Origin: Bathymodiolus brooksi
Taxonomy: Eukaryota; Mollusca; Bivalvia; Mytilida; Modiolidae
DNA: 64,000 nucleotides
Reading direction: 5' to 3'
NCBI GenBank assembly: GCA_963680875.1
Contig: OY804580.1
Coordinates: forward strand, 93,029,353-93,093,352
The position numbers and the translations under genes were made by a program. Position 1 is the first letter of the stretch. Each line of letters begins with the position of its first letter. The notes below the pieces were generated by a model. That model saw only the letters and a list, made by a program, of their open reading frames with translations. It did no database searches and had not been told where the DNA came from. This document shows positions 29,101 to 39,235 of this stretch, in pieces.

Positions 29101-32100
29101 TTGTCATAAGGTTGTTTTTGTTCTGCATGAATGGTTCCTGTAGTATGTGTTGTATCATATTTTTCATAAGGTTGTTTCTGTTCTGCAGGATTGGTTCCTG
29201 TATTATGTGCTATATCATATTTGTCATAAGGTTTTTTATGTTCTACAGGAATGGTTCCTATATTATGTTCTATATCATATTTGTCATAAGGTTGTTTCTG
29301 TTCTATAGGAATGGTTCCTGTATTCTGTGCTATATCATGTTTGTCATAATGTTGTTTCTGTTCTACATGAATGGTTTCTGTATTCTGTGCTATATCATAT
29401 TTGTCGTAAGGTTGTTTCTGTTCTACAGGAATGGTTGCTGTATTCTCTACTATATCATATTTGTCATAATGTTGTTTCTGTTCTACAGGAATGGTTCCTG
29501 TATTTTGTGCTATATCATAGTTGTCATGGGGTTGTTTCTGTTCTACAGGAATGGTTACTGTATTCTTTACTATATCATATTTGTCATAAGGTTGTTTCTG
29601 TTCTACAGGAATGGTTCCTGTATTCTGTACTATATCATATTTGTTATAAGGTTGTTTCTGTTCTACAGGAATGGTTCCTGTATTATGTGCTATATCATAT
29701 TTGTCATAAGGTTGTTTCTGTTCTACATGAATGGTTACTGTATTGTGTGCTATATCATATTTGTCGTAAGGTTGTTTCTGTTCTACAGGAATGGTTGCTG
29801 TATTCTCTACTATATCATATTTGTCATAATGTTGTTTCTGTTCTACAGGATTGGTTCCTGTATTATGTACTATATCATATTTGTCATAAGGTTGTTTTTG
29901 TTCTACAGGAATGGTTCCTGTATTATGTGTTATATCATATTTGTCATAAGGTTGTTTTTGTTCTACAGGAATGGTTCCTGTGTTCTGTGCTATATCATAT
30001 TTGTCATAAGGTTGTTTTTGTTCTACAGGAATGGTTCCTGTATTCTGTACTATATCATATTTGTCATAATGTTGTTTCTGTTCTACAGGAATGGTTCCTG
30101 TATTCTGTACTATATCATATTTGTCATAATGTTGTTTTTGTTCTACAGGAATGGTTCCTGTATTCTGTACTATATCATATTTGTCATAATGTTGTTTTTG
30201 TTCTACAGGAATGGTTCCTGTATTCTGTACTATATCATATTTGTCATAAGGTTGTTTTTGTTCTACAGGAATGGTTCCTGTATTCTGTACTATATCATAT
30301 TTGTCATAATGTTGTTTCTGTTCTACAGGAACGGTTCCTGTATTTTGTGCTATATCATATTTGTCATAGGGTTGTTTCTGTTCTACAGGAATGGTTCCTG
30401 TATTCTGTACTATATCATATTTGTCATAATGTTGTTTCTGTTCTACAGGAATGGTTCCTGTATTATGTGCTATATCATATTTGTCATAAGGTTGTTTCTG
30501 ATCTACATGAATGGTTACTGTATTGTGTGCTATATCATATTTGTCGTAAGGTTGTTTCTGTTTTACAGGAATGGTTGCTGTATTCTCTACTATATCATAT
30601 TTGTCATAATGTTGTTTCTGTTCTACAGGAATGGTTCCTGTATTCTTTACTATATCATATTTGTCATAAGGTTGTTTTTGTTCTACAGGAATGGTTCCTG
30701 TATTATGTGTTATATCATATTTGTCATAAGGTTGTTTTTGTTCTACAGGAATGGTTCCTGTATTCTGTACTATATCATATTTGTCGTAAGGGTGTTTCTG
30801 TTCTACAGGAATGTTTCCTGTATTCTGTGCTATATCATATTTGTCATAATGTTGTTTCTGTTCTACAGGAATGGTTGCTGTATTCTGTACTATATCATAT
30901 TTCTCATAATGTTGTTTCTGTTCTACAGGAATGGTTCCTGTATTCTGTGCTATATCATATTTGTTATAAGGTTGTTTCTGTTCTACAGGAATGGTTGCTG
31001 TATTCTCTACTATATCATATTTGTCATAATGTTGTTTCTGTTCTACAGGAATGGTTCCTGTATTCTGTACTATATCATATTTGTCATAAGGTTGTTTCTG
31101 TTCTACAGGAATGGTTCCTGTATTCTGTACTATATCATATGTGTCGTAAGGTTGTTTTTGTTCTACAGGAATGGTTCCTGTATTCTCTACTATATCATAT
31201 TTGTCATAATGTTGTTTCTGTTCTACAGGAATGGTTGCTGTATTCTCTACTATATCATATTTGTCATAATGTTGTTTCTGTTCTACAGGAATGGTTCCTG
31301 TGTTCTGTGCTATATCATATTTGTTATAAGGTTGTTTCTGTTCTACAGGAATGGTTGCTGTATTCTCTACTATATCATATTTGTCATAATGTTGTTTCTG
31401 TTCTACAGGAATGGTTCCTGTATTCTGTACTATATCATATTTGTCATAATGTTGTTTCTGTTCTACAGGAATGGTTCCTGTATTCTGTACTATATCATAT
31501 TTGTCGTAAGGTTGTTTCTGTTCTACAGGAATGGTTCCTGCATTATGTTCTATATCATATTTGTCATAAGGTTTTTTCTGTTCTACAGGAATGGTTACTG
31601 TATTCTGTGCTATATCATATTTGTCGTAAGGTTGTTTCTGTTCTACAGGAATGGTTCCTGTATTATGTGCTATATCATATTTGTCATAAGGTTGTTTTTG
31701 TTCTACAGGAATGGTTCCTGTATTCTGTACTATATCATATTTGTCGTAAGGTTTTTTCTGTTCTACAGGAATGGTTCCTGTATTATGTGCTATATCATAT
31801 TTGTCATAATGTTGTTTCTGTTCTACATGAATGGTTCCTGTATTCTGTGCTATATCATATTTGTCATAAGGTTGTTTCTGTTCTACAGGAATGGTTCCTG
31901 TATTCTGTACTATATGATATTTGTCATAATGACTGTTTATGTTCTACAGGAATGGTTCCTGTATTCTGTACTATATGATATTTGTCATAAGGTTGTTTCT
32001 GTTCTACAGGAATGGTTCCGGTATTCTCTACTATATGATATTTGTCATAAGGTTGTTTCTGTTCTACATGAATGGTTCCTGTATTCTGTGCTATATCATA

Positions 32101-33437
32101 TTTGTCATAAGGTTGTTTCTGTTCTACAGGAATGGTTCCTGTATTCTGTGCTATATCATATTTGTCATAATGTTGTTTCCTATTCTACAGGAATGGTTCC
32201 TGTATTATGTGCTATATCATATTTTTCGTAAGGTTGTTTCTGTTCTACAGGAATGGTTCCTGTGGTCTGTGCTATATTATATTTGTCATAAGGTTTTTTC
32301 TGTTCTAAAGGAATGGTTCCTGTATTATGTGCTATATCATATTTCTCGTAAGGTTGTTTCTGTTCTAAAGGAATGGTTCCTGTATTATGTGCTATATCAT
32401 ATTTCTCGTTAGGTTGTTTCTGTTCTACAGGAATGGTTCCTGTATTATGTGCTATATCATATTTCTCGTAAGGTTATTTCTGTTCTAAAGGAATGGTTCC
32501 TGTATTATGTACTATATCATATTTGTCATAAGCTGCTTCTGTTCTACAGGAATGGTTCCTGTATTCTGTGCATTATCATGTTTGTCATAATGTTATTTCT
32601 GTTCTACAGGAATGGTTCCTGTATTATGTGCTATATCATATTTGTCATAAGGTTGTTTCTGTTCTACAGGAATGGTTCCTGTATTAAGTGCTATATCATA
32701 TTTTTCATAATTTGTTTTTCTGTTCTACAGGAATGGTTGCTGTATTCTGTATTATATCATATTTGTCATAAGGTTGTTTCTGTTCTACAGGAATGGTTCC
32801 TGTATTATGTGCTATATCATATTTGTATTAAGGTTGTTTCTGTTCTACGGGAATGGTTCCTGTATTCTGTGCTGTATCATATTTGTCATAATGTTGTTTC
32901 TGTTCTACAGTAATGGTTCCTGTATTCTGTGTTCTATCATATTTGTCATAATGTTGTTTTTGTTCTACAGGAATTGTTCTTGTATTCTGTGCTATATCAT
33001 TTTTTTCATAGTTTGTTTTTCTGTTCTACAGGAATGGTTGCTGTATTCTGTACTATATCATATTTGTCGTAAGGTTGTTTCTGTTCTACAGGAATGGTTC
33101 CTGTATTATGTGCTATATGATATTTGTCATAAGGTTGTTTCCGTTCTACAGGAATGGTTCCTGTATTCTGTGCTATATCATATTTGTAATAATGTTGTTT
33201 CTGTTCTACAGGAATGGTTCCTGTATTCTGTGCTATATCATATTTGTCATAATGTTGTTTCTGTTCTACAGGAATGGTTTCTGTATTCTGTGATATATCA
33301 TATTTGTCATCAGGTTGTTTCTGTTCTACAGGAATGGTTCCTGTATTCTGTGTTATGTCATATTTGTGATAAGGTTGTTTCTGTTCTACAGGAATGGTTC
33401 CTGTATTATGTGCTATATCGTATTTATCATAAGGTTG
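17161..33437. repeat. Right, more diverged half of the 60-bp array
   Basis: Units here differ more from each other and single-base indels are frequent (for example near 19,629, 20,049, 20,775, 21,027, 25,390, 28,990 and 32,540). Higher-order copies are still visible. A cluster of units with TTCCTATTCTACAGG, GTTCTGCATGAATGG and GTTCTGCAGGATTGG is collinear at 20,761-21,260, 22,441-22,940 and 25,981-26,480. The segment after 22,921 matches that after 26,461 (offset 3,540). The last kilobase, from about 32,200, is the most irregular, as expected at a satellite edge. Confidence 0.85.
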
Positions 33438-33578
33438 GTTTCTACACAATGTGCGATATCATATTGATCATAAAGCTGTTCCTCAACTACATGGATGGTT
33501 TCTGTATTCTGTGCGATATCATATTGATCATATGGCTGTTCCTGGACTACAGGAATGGTGTCTACATAATATGAGTCT
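33438..33578. repeat. B-type (diverged) 60-bp units at the array edge, copy A1
   Basis: After a shortened 41-bp junction unit (AAGGTTG fused to GTTTCTACACAATG), the repeat continues as a diverged subfamily with GAACTACAGGAATGGTTTCT and TATCATATTGATCAT. It is about 78% identical to the A-type consensus (13 differences in 60 bp when I align them). The minus-strand reading becomes DQYDIAQNTETI-like, but the 19-bp shortening puts it out of frame with the giant array. The last unit runs into GAGTCTGTGTTGTGAACACC and then SINE sequence. Confidence 0.8.
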
Positions 33579-33599
33579 GTGTTGTGAACACCTACAATG

Positions 33600-33985
33600 A
33601 TAATAGTGATATATATATTTGAATTTGAGTTAGTGAGTGATTGCTATTTAACGCCATCACCGTTATGTAAATACGAGACCAATTAATTTTCAATGACATG
33701 ATGATGAGATCCACTTTGTTCTAGACAAACAGGATTAGTTGGATTTTCATAATGTTACCTCATTGAAACAACAGTCTGCGAATAGATATGTCGCCCCACT
33801 CAGACGCATTACCTGATTCCGACCTAACCAATCTTTGCTCTTTCACATTAACGTTGCGTTCTTTGCGCAGTAGCAACACATATCAGGTTTATTGTCTTTC
33901 GTTTGGCCCGATCGGGGCTCGGACCAGCGACCTACATCACTCGAAGCGAGCACACTAACCACTACAGACCTGACGCGGTTATTTT
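33600..33985 (-). mobile_element. tRNA-derived SINE, copy A1
   Basis: Read on the minus strand, the element starts near 33,985 with a tRNA-like head: an A-box-like GTAGTGGTTAGTGTGCTC and a B-box-like GGTCCGAGCCCC. An unrelated body of about 250 bp follows. It ends near 33,610 in GGCGTTAAATAGCAATCACT and CACTAACTC, the GGCGTTAAA-plus-short-repeat end typical of bivalve SINEs. It is old, with no clear target duplication left. The same element is found beside B-type units at 34.9, 37.1 and 38.4 kb. Confidence 0.6.
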
Positions 33986-34639
33986 ATTTTTATTTTTCAT
34001 TTTTATTTTCCACGGTATAATTGTAAACATATATACAATATACTTGAAAGAAGAGTTTGAAGATGCCAAATCAGTAAATCGAAGGACAGGCAACACAATG
34101 GCGCAAAGAATAAAAGGACAAACAACAATCTACAAACACTACATAGAAAATTCAATCTAGGGTAACACGACCCCCCCCCCACCCCCCCCCCCCAAAAAAA
34201 TGCAACACAAATACAACCGAGGTTGAAATCCGGTACTGCAATCAATCAATCTGATATGATAAAGCATAGAAATGAAATTAAATTAATTAGCGATCTTAGC
34301 ATTTACAAGATTACTTATTATTTCTAAAAATGTTTTTTTTTAATAATAAGTCCCATTTATGGAGAACGTATCACTTCTGAGCATACTACATTTATTTTGA
34401 TGTAAAACATGAACATGTGTTGGGAGTATTATAATCAGAACTCTATGGTAGTTTGCATTCATGAAACATACATTGTTGATAACAAGCATTTTCATTGCAA
34501 AAGATCAAGTAAGAAAGGATCTTAATGATCAAAATGATTGGAGATGAATTAGTTAGAAAGGTTATTTCACTTAGGTACATATACAAGTATAGGACAAGCG
34601 TATGGTAAGGAAGAATATGGACGTAAATAATTGATGAAT

Positions 34640-34915
34640 TGACCACATGAACTACAGGAATGGTTCTTACATAATGTGATATATCATATTGATCATAAGT
34701 CTGTTTCCGAACTACAGGAATGGTTTCTACATAATGTCCTATATCACATTGATCATTAAGTATGTTCCCGAACTACAGGAATGCCTTCTACATAATGTGC
34801 TATATCATATTGATCATAAGTCGGTTGCCGAAGTACATGAATGTTTTCTACATCATGTGCTATATCATATTGATCATAAGGCTGTTCTTGGACTACCGGA
34901 CTGGTTTCTCCATAA
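34640..34915. repeat. B-type 60-bp units, copy A2 (about 4.5 units)
   Basis: These are four to five diverged 60-bp units with CTACAGGAATGGTTTCTACA and ATATCATATTGATCATAAG. On the minus strand they read YDQYDIAHYVE-like 20-residue repeats. A TAA and a one-base insertion break that frame near 34,755-34,925. Toward lower coordinates the frame stays open for 67 more codons to a stop at 34,443. The equivalent frame in the duplicate (stop at 38,022) is also open, but most differences between the two change residues, so selection is not indicated. Confidence 0.75.
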
Positions 34916-34939
34916 TATGCTTATGTGTTGTGAACATCT

Positions 34940-35312
34940 AGAACAATAAAGATGAAATATATGTGAATTTGAACAAGTGAGTGATTATTATTTAAGGCCA
35001 GCTCAGCTATGTCATCACGAGACAAAGTTAATTGTCAATGAGATGATAATGTGATCCGCTTTCTTCTAGACGAAGACGATTAGTTGGATTGTTATGGTGC
35101 TACCTCACAGAAAGAACATGTCGCCCCACCCGGACACATTATGCTCATTCCGAGCCAAACAGTGTTTCCTCGTTCACTTTAATCTTGCGTTCTTAGCGAA
35201 GAAGCAACATATACGTATGTGCTTGGTCTTTGGCTTTACCCGATTGTGGCTCGAACAAGCTACATATCTCACTCGAAGCGATCACACAAATCATTACACC
35301 CCTGACGTGGTT
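34940..35312 (-). mobile_element. tRNA-derived SINE, copy A2 (degraded)
   Basis: This is a diverged copy of the element at 33,600-33,985, in the same minus orientation and the same position relative to B-type units. The tRNA-like head is recognisable from the + strand sequence GTGGCTCGAACAAGCTACAT and CACTCGAAGCGATCACAC at 35,245-35,295. The tail, read on the minus strand, is GGCCTTAAATAATAATCACT. Confidence 0.5.
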
Positions 35313-35559
35313 TATTTTTTATTATTTTCCATTTGACTTTGTTGCTGTATAATTGTAAACATACATCCTATATACTTGAAAGAAGAATTTGAAGATACCA
35401 ACTCAATAAATCGAAGGACAGACAAAACACAATGGCGCAATTAATAAAAGGACAAACAACGATCTACAAAACACTACACAGAAAACTAAATACAGGTTAA
35501 CACGACCCCCCCTCCCATGCCCCCCCCCCCCCCCCCCCCCAAACACAAATTGTGAAATA

Positions 35560-36912
35560 TAAGCTATATAAGTCTCTCCAGTATATTAGAAAGTCTTCCT
35601 TGTTTTCAACAATAAACCAGGAAATGTTTTTCCCCTTTAATAGCTAAGCATACTCGACAATAGACACTCATAATTGATGACCTCTCATTTCAACAAACAC
35701 AATAGATGGCGTGAATTAAATATTGTAAGTACCATAGCCCCGCTATTTCATATTGAAGTGTATTTATCAAGTCAGGAGATTAATTAATCATGTATATGCA
35801 TGCAAATGGAATCGCATTTATAATTTTACAGAAGGTGTATACAGCATGTGTTTGAGAATACAAAAAAATAATAAAAACCATGAGGACATACTCTCACAAT
35901 AATACATGTACATGTAATTTTGGACTATCACGTTTAGAGCATTTCCTTTTCTTGCTGATATTTTTTTCAAATTATTTGGCTTTCCAATATTTCGACTCAA
36001 TGTCGTGCGCCCTAAATTAGAGCTCTACTTTTTTACTTTTCTATGAAAAATTCACTTTGATCTTTTAGGATATTTCACAACATTGTATACCAAGCTTTGT
36101 GTTTAGAAAACATATGCTGTATATGTAGTTGTCGACATTTCACAGTTAGAAATACCTTTGTTTTGCATTAACCATTTAATCAAAATACCACAGTGGGTAC
36201 GGTACATAAACGTTATCGAGGAAATTGCAGCATTAAAATAGAAACTCATCCTCGGTGTGATTAGATTCACAAAGATGGTAAATGTATCAATTCGTGGTAG
36301 GATTTACAATGTCTCAACAGAAAACAATGAAACTTACATCTAAATTTACAAAAGCTAGTACTAAGTTTTTCATTGTTTAATTTATTAATGAAAAATCATC
36401 AATTCTTAGTCATCCTCTCCTTATAAAATATATTAATCTTAGTTGTTGCTAATATTAATTTCCACCGTTCACAATGTTTATCATTAATTGTAATTCTCCG
36501 CAATATTAGCCGAACATACAAATATAAAAAGAATCAACCATATTCATAATTTATTTTCAATGCCAAACATAATGGATTATACTCGATTAGTATTAACATT
36601 CTCTAATAAAAAAGTTTTGAAGACCATTTAAATATTAGGGAAATAGTAAAGGCGGAAATTTTAACTTTGCCCAAGAATTAGCTATATTTATTGATTAAAA
36701 TGTATTACAATATGACAATTCAATGTTAATATCTTTGTAATCACCGATTGTGCATGAACCCTCTTGCAGAGACTGTGAATAATATTTTAGAACAAAACTT
36801 TTCACGCGACGACAAATCCACTTCGTTTTCATTAGTCGTCCTGGTAAACAGATGACTTATTACACTGTGCATGACAAATAATGCTCTGGAAGTCCATCAA
36901 TGTCGTATTATT
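35560..36912. other. AT-rich spacer, no gene seen
   Basis: The first 240 bp match 38,980-39,235 (right end of the duplicated block). The remainder, 35,800-36,912, is single-copy within this window and AT-rich, with only short chance open frames (at most 60 codons). No coding similarity, RNA gene or structured repeat was recognised. Confidence 0.6.
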
Positions 36913-37118
36913 TCATAAGACTGTTCCTGTGTTACATGAATGGTTCCTGTATTCTGTGCTATATGCTGTTTGTCATCAGGTTCTTTCTATTCTACTGGAA
37001 TGGTTCCTGTATTATGTGCTATATCATATTTATCATAAGGCTGGTTTCTACACAATGTGCGATATCATATTGATCATATGGCTGTTCCTGGACAACAGGA
37101 ATGGTGTATACATAATGT
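36913..37118. repeat. Short 60-bp cluster (about two A-type units plus B-type), copy B1
   Basis: About two decayed A-type units (36,915-37,034, containing GAATGGTTCCTGTATTCTG and TGGAATGGTTCCTGTATTATG) run into the same 41-bp junction unit (AAGGCTGGTTTCTACACAATG) seen at the edge of the giant array, then into one B-type unit. The flank to the right matches the flank of the giant array at 33,578. This is therefore the same locus structure with a tiny array, and it shows what the pre-expansion state may have looked like. Confidence 0.75.
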
Positions 37119-37139
37119 GAGTCTGTGTTGTGAACACCT

Positions 37140-37530
37140 ACAATGATAATGGTGATATATATTTGAATTTGAGTTAGTGAGTGATTGCTATTTAACGCCA
37201 TCACAGTTATGTCATGACGAGACCAAATTAATTTTCAATGACATGATGATGAGACCCACTTTGTTCTAGACCAACACGATTAGTTGGATTTCCATAGTGT
37301 TACCTCATTGAAACAACAGTCCGCGAATAGATATGTCGCCCCACTCGGACACATTACCTGATTCCGACTTAACCAATCTTTGCTCTTTCACATTAATGTT
37401 GCGTTCTTAACGCAGTAGCAGCAAATATCAAGTTGATATTCTTTGGTTTGGCCCGATCGGGGCTCGAACCAACGACCTACATCACTCGAAGCGAGCACTC
37501 TAACCACTACAGTCCTGACGTAGTTAATTT
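37140..37530 (-). mobile_element. tRNA-derived SINE, copy B1
   Basis: This is the best preserved head of the four. On the minus strand it reads GTAGTGGTTAGAGTGCTCGC (A box region) and GGTTCGAGCCCCGATCGGG (B box region). The tail at about 37,160-37,200 reads GGCGTTAAATAGCAATCACT. Acceptor-stem pairing is absent, so this is a SINE rather than a tRNA gene. Confidence 0.65.
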
Positions 37531-38221
37531 ATTTATTTTTTTATTTTAATTTGCTACGGTATATTGTAAACATATATACTATATACTTCAAAGAAGAGTT
37601 TGAAGATGCCAAATCAGTAAATCGAAGAAGGACAGGCAACACAATGGCGCAAAGAATAAAAGGACACACAACGATCTACAAAACACTACACAGAAAACTA
37701 AATATAGGGTAACACGACCCCAACACCCAAAAAAAGACAAAAACAAAAACAAAAAAATACAACACAGACAACCGAGGTTGAAATCGGTAGTGCAATCAAT
37801 CAATCTGATATGATAAAGTATAGAAATGAAATTAAATTAATTAGCGATCTTTGCATTTACAAGATTACTTATTATTTCTAAAAAAAAAATTTTTAATAAT
37901 AAGTCTCATTTATGGAGAACGTATCGCTTCTGAGCATATTACATTTATTTTGATATAAAACAAGAACAAGGGTTGTGAGTATTATAATCAGAACTCCATT
38001 TCAAAGGGAGAAATTGTAAACCTATGGTAGTTTGCATTCATGAAACATACATTGTTGATAACAAGCATTTCCATTGCAAAACATCAAGTAAGAAAGGATC
38101 TTAATGATCAAAATGATTGGAGATGAATTAGTTAGAAATGTCATTTCACTTAGGTACATATAAAGGTATAGGACAAGCGTATAGTAAGAAATAGCATGGA
38201 CGTAAATAATTGATGAATTGA

Positions 38222-38375
38222 CCACATGAACTACAGGAATGGCTTCTACATAATGTGCTATATCATATTGATCATAAGTCTGTTGCCGAAGTACAGGAAT
38301 GGTTTTTACATCATGTGCTATATCATATTGATCACAAGGCTGTTCCTGGACTACCGATTGGTTTCTACATAATAT
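38222..38375. repeat. B-type 60-bp units, copy B2 (about 2.5 units)
   Basis: Two full units and a partial unit carry CTACAGGAATGGCTTCTACA and ATCATATTGATCA. They match 34,640-34,915 but with fewer units. A one-base loss near 38,360 breaks the minus-strand 20-residue frame. They are followed at higher coordinates by TGTTGTGAACACCTAGAACG and a SINE. Confidence 0.7.
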
Positions 38376-38394
38376 GCTTTAGTGTTGTGAACAC

Positions 38395-38770
38395 CTAGAA
38401 CGATAAAGATGAAATATATGTGAATTTGAGCGAGTGAGTGATTATTATTTAAGGCCAGCTCAACTATGTCATCACGAGACAAAGTTAATTTTCAATGAGA
38501 TGATAATGTGATCCGCTTTCTTCTAGACGAAGACGATTAGTTGGATTTGTATGGTGCTACCTCACAGAAAGAACATGTCGCCTCACCCGGACACATTATG
38601 CTCATTCCGAGCCAGCCAATGTTTCCTCGTTCACTTTAATCTTGCGTTCTTAGCGAAGAAGCAACATATACGAATGTGCTTGGTCTTTGGCTTTACTCCA
38701 TTGTGGCTCGAACCAACTACATATCTCACTCGAAGCGATCACACAAACCATTACACCCCTGACTCGGTTT
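38395..38770 (-). mobile_element. tRNA-derived SINE, copy B2 (degraded)
   Basis: This is the fourth copy of the same SINE, minus orientation, next to B-type units. The head is recognisable at 38,700-38,765 (ATTGTGGCTCGAACCAACTA on the + strand). It is closest to copy A2, consistent with the block duplication. Confidence 0.5.
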
Positions 38771-39235
38771 ATTGTTTAATTTTCTATTTGAATTTGTTAC
38801 GTATAATTGTAAACATATATCCTATATACTTGAAAGAAGATTTTGAAGATATCAGTTCAATAAATCCAAAGACAGACAACACGATATGGCGCAATTTATA
38901 AAAGGACAAACAACGATCAGCAAAACACTACACAGAAAACTAAATATAGGTTAACACGACCCCCCCCCCTCTCCCCCCAAAAAATTTTGTGAAATATAAG
39001 CTATATAAGTCTCTCAAGTATATTAGAAAGTCTTCCTTGTTTTCAACAATAAACCAGGAAATATGTTTCCCCTTTAATAGTTAAGAATACTCGACAACAG
39101 ACACTCATAATTGATGACCTATCATTTCAACAAACACAAGAGATGGCGTGAATTAAGTATTTGTTAGTACCATAACCCCGCTATTTTATATTGAAGTGTG
39201 TTTTTCAAGTCAGGAGATTAATTAATCATGTATAC

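Larger units (their letters stand above)
1..33437. repeat. 60-bp tandem satellite array (A-type units), about 557 copies
   Basis: The sequence is a head-to-tail repeat of a 60-bp unit that reads AAGGTTGTTTCTGTTCTACA, then GGAATGGTTCCTGTATTCTG, then TGCTATATCATATTTGTCAT. It begins before position 1, so the true length is unknown. Consensus composition is 12 A, 27 T, 12 G, 9 C: about 35% GC with a marked T excess on the + strand. Recurrent variants fall at unit positions 3, 11, 13, 15, 22, 25, 27, 30, 33, 38, 42, 49, 54, 56 and 59. The 60-bp register is unbroken to about 6,643, where one base is lost. Two + frames and one - frame lack stops across the unit; the - frame reads DKYDIAQNTGTIPVEQKQPY. 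I do not recognise this unit as a named satellite or protein repeat. The best reading is satellite DNA; a repetitive protein is not excluded. Confidence 0.97.
33430..35800. repeat. Segmental duplication, left copy (A)
   Basis: This stretch is closely similar to 37,035-39,235, including B-type 60-bp units, two SINE copies, the poly-C tracts and the AT-rich spacers. It contains two diverged sub-blocks (33,430-34,640 and 34,640-35,560), each made of B-type units, SINE and a segment ending in GGTAACACGACCCCCC. Inside it, 33,985-34,640 holds no gene, only AT-rich sequence and a poly-C/poly-A tract at about 34,170-34,200. Confidence 0.8.
37035..39235. repeat. Segmental duplication, right copy (B)
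   Basis: This is the counterpart of 33,430-35,800, in direct orientation. It carries B-type units, SINE, spacer, B-type units and SINE in the same order. It ends about 39,235, where the 975-bp satellite begins. The stretch 37,530-38,220 holds no gene. Confidence 0.8.

Noticed and set aside
1..33437. CRISPR array
   Set aside because: The 60-bp repeats are contiguous with no unique spacers, and the surroundings are eukaryotic.
1..33437. Relation to human satellite II/III because of GGAATGG
   Set aside because: Only a seven-base similarity within a 60-bp unit; the rest is unrelated.
33903..34160. 85-codon + frame as a gene
   Set aside because: It spans SINE head and an AT-rich spacer, and the duplicate at 37.4 kb does not preserve it.
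37440..37535. tRNA gene on the minus strand
   Set aside because: A- and B-box-like segments are present but acceptor-stem pairing is missing, and the sequence continues into a SINE body and tail.
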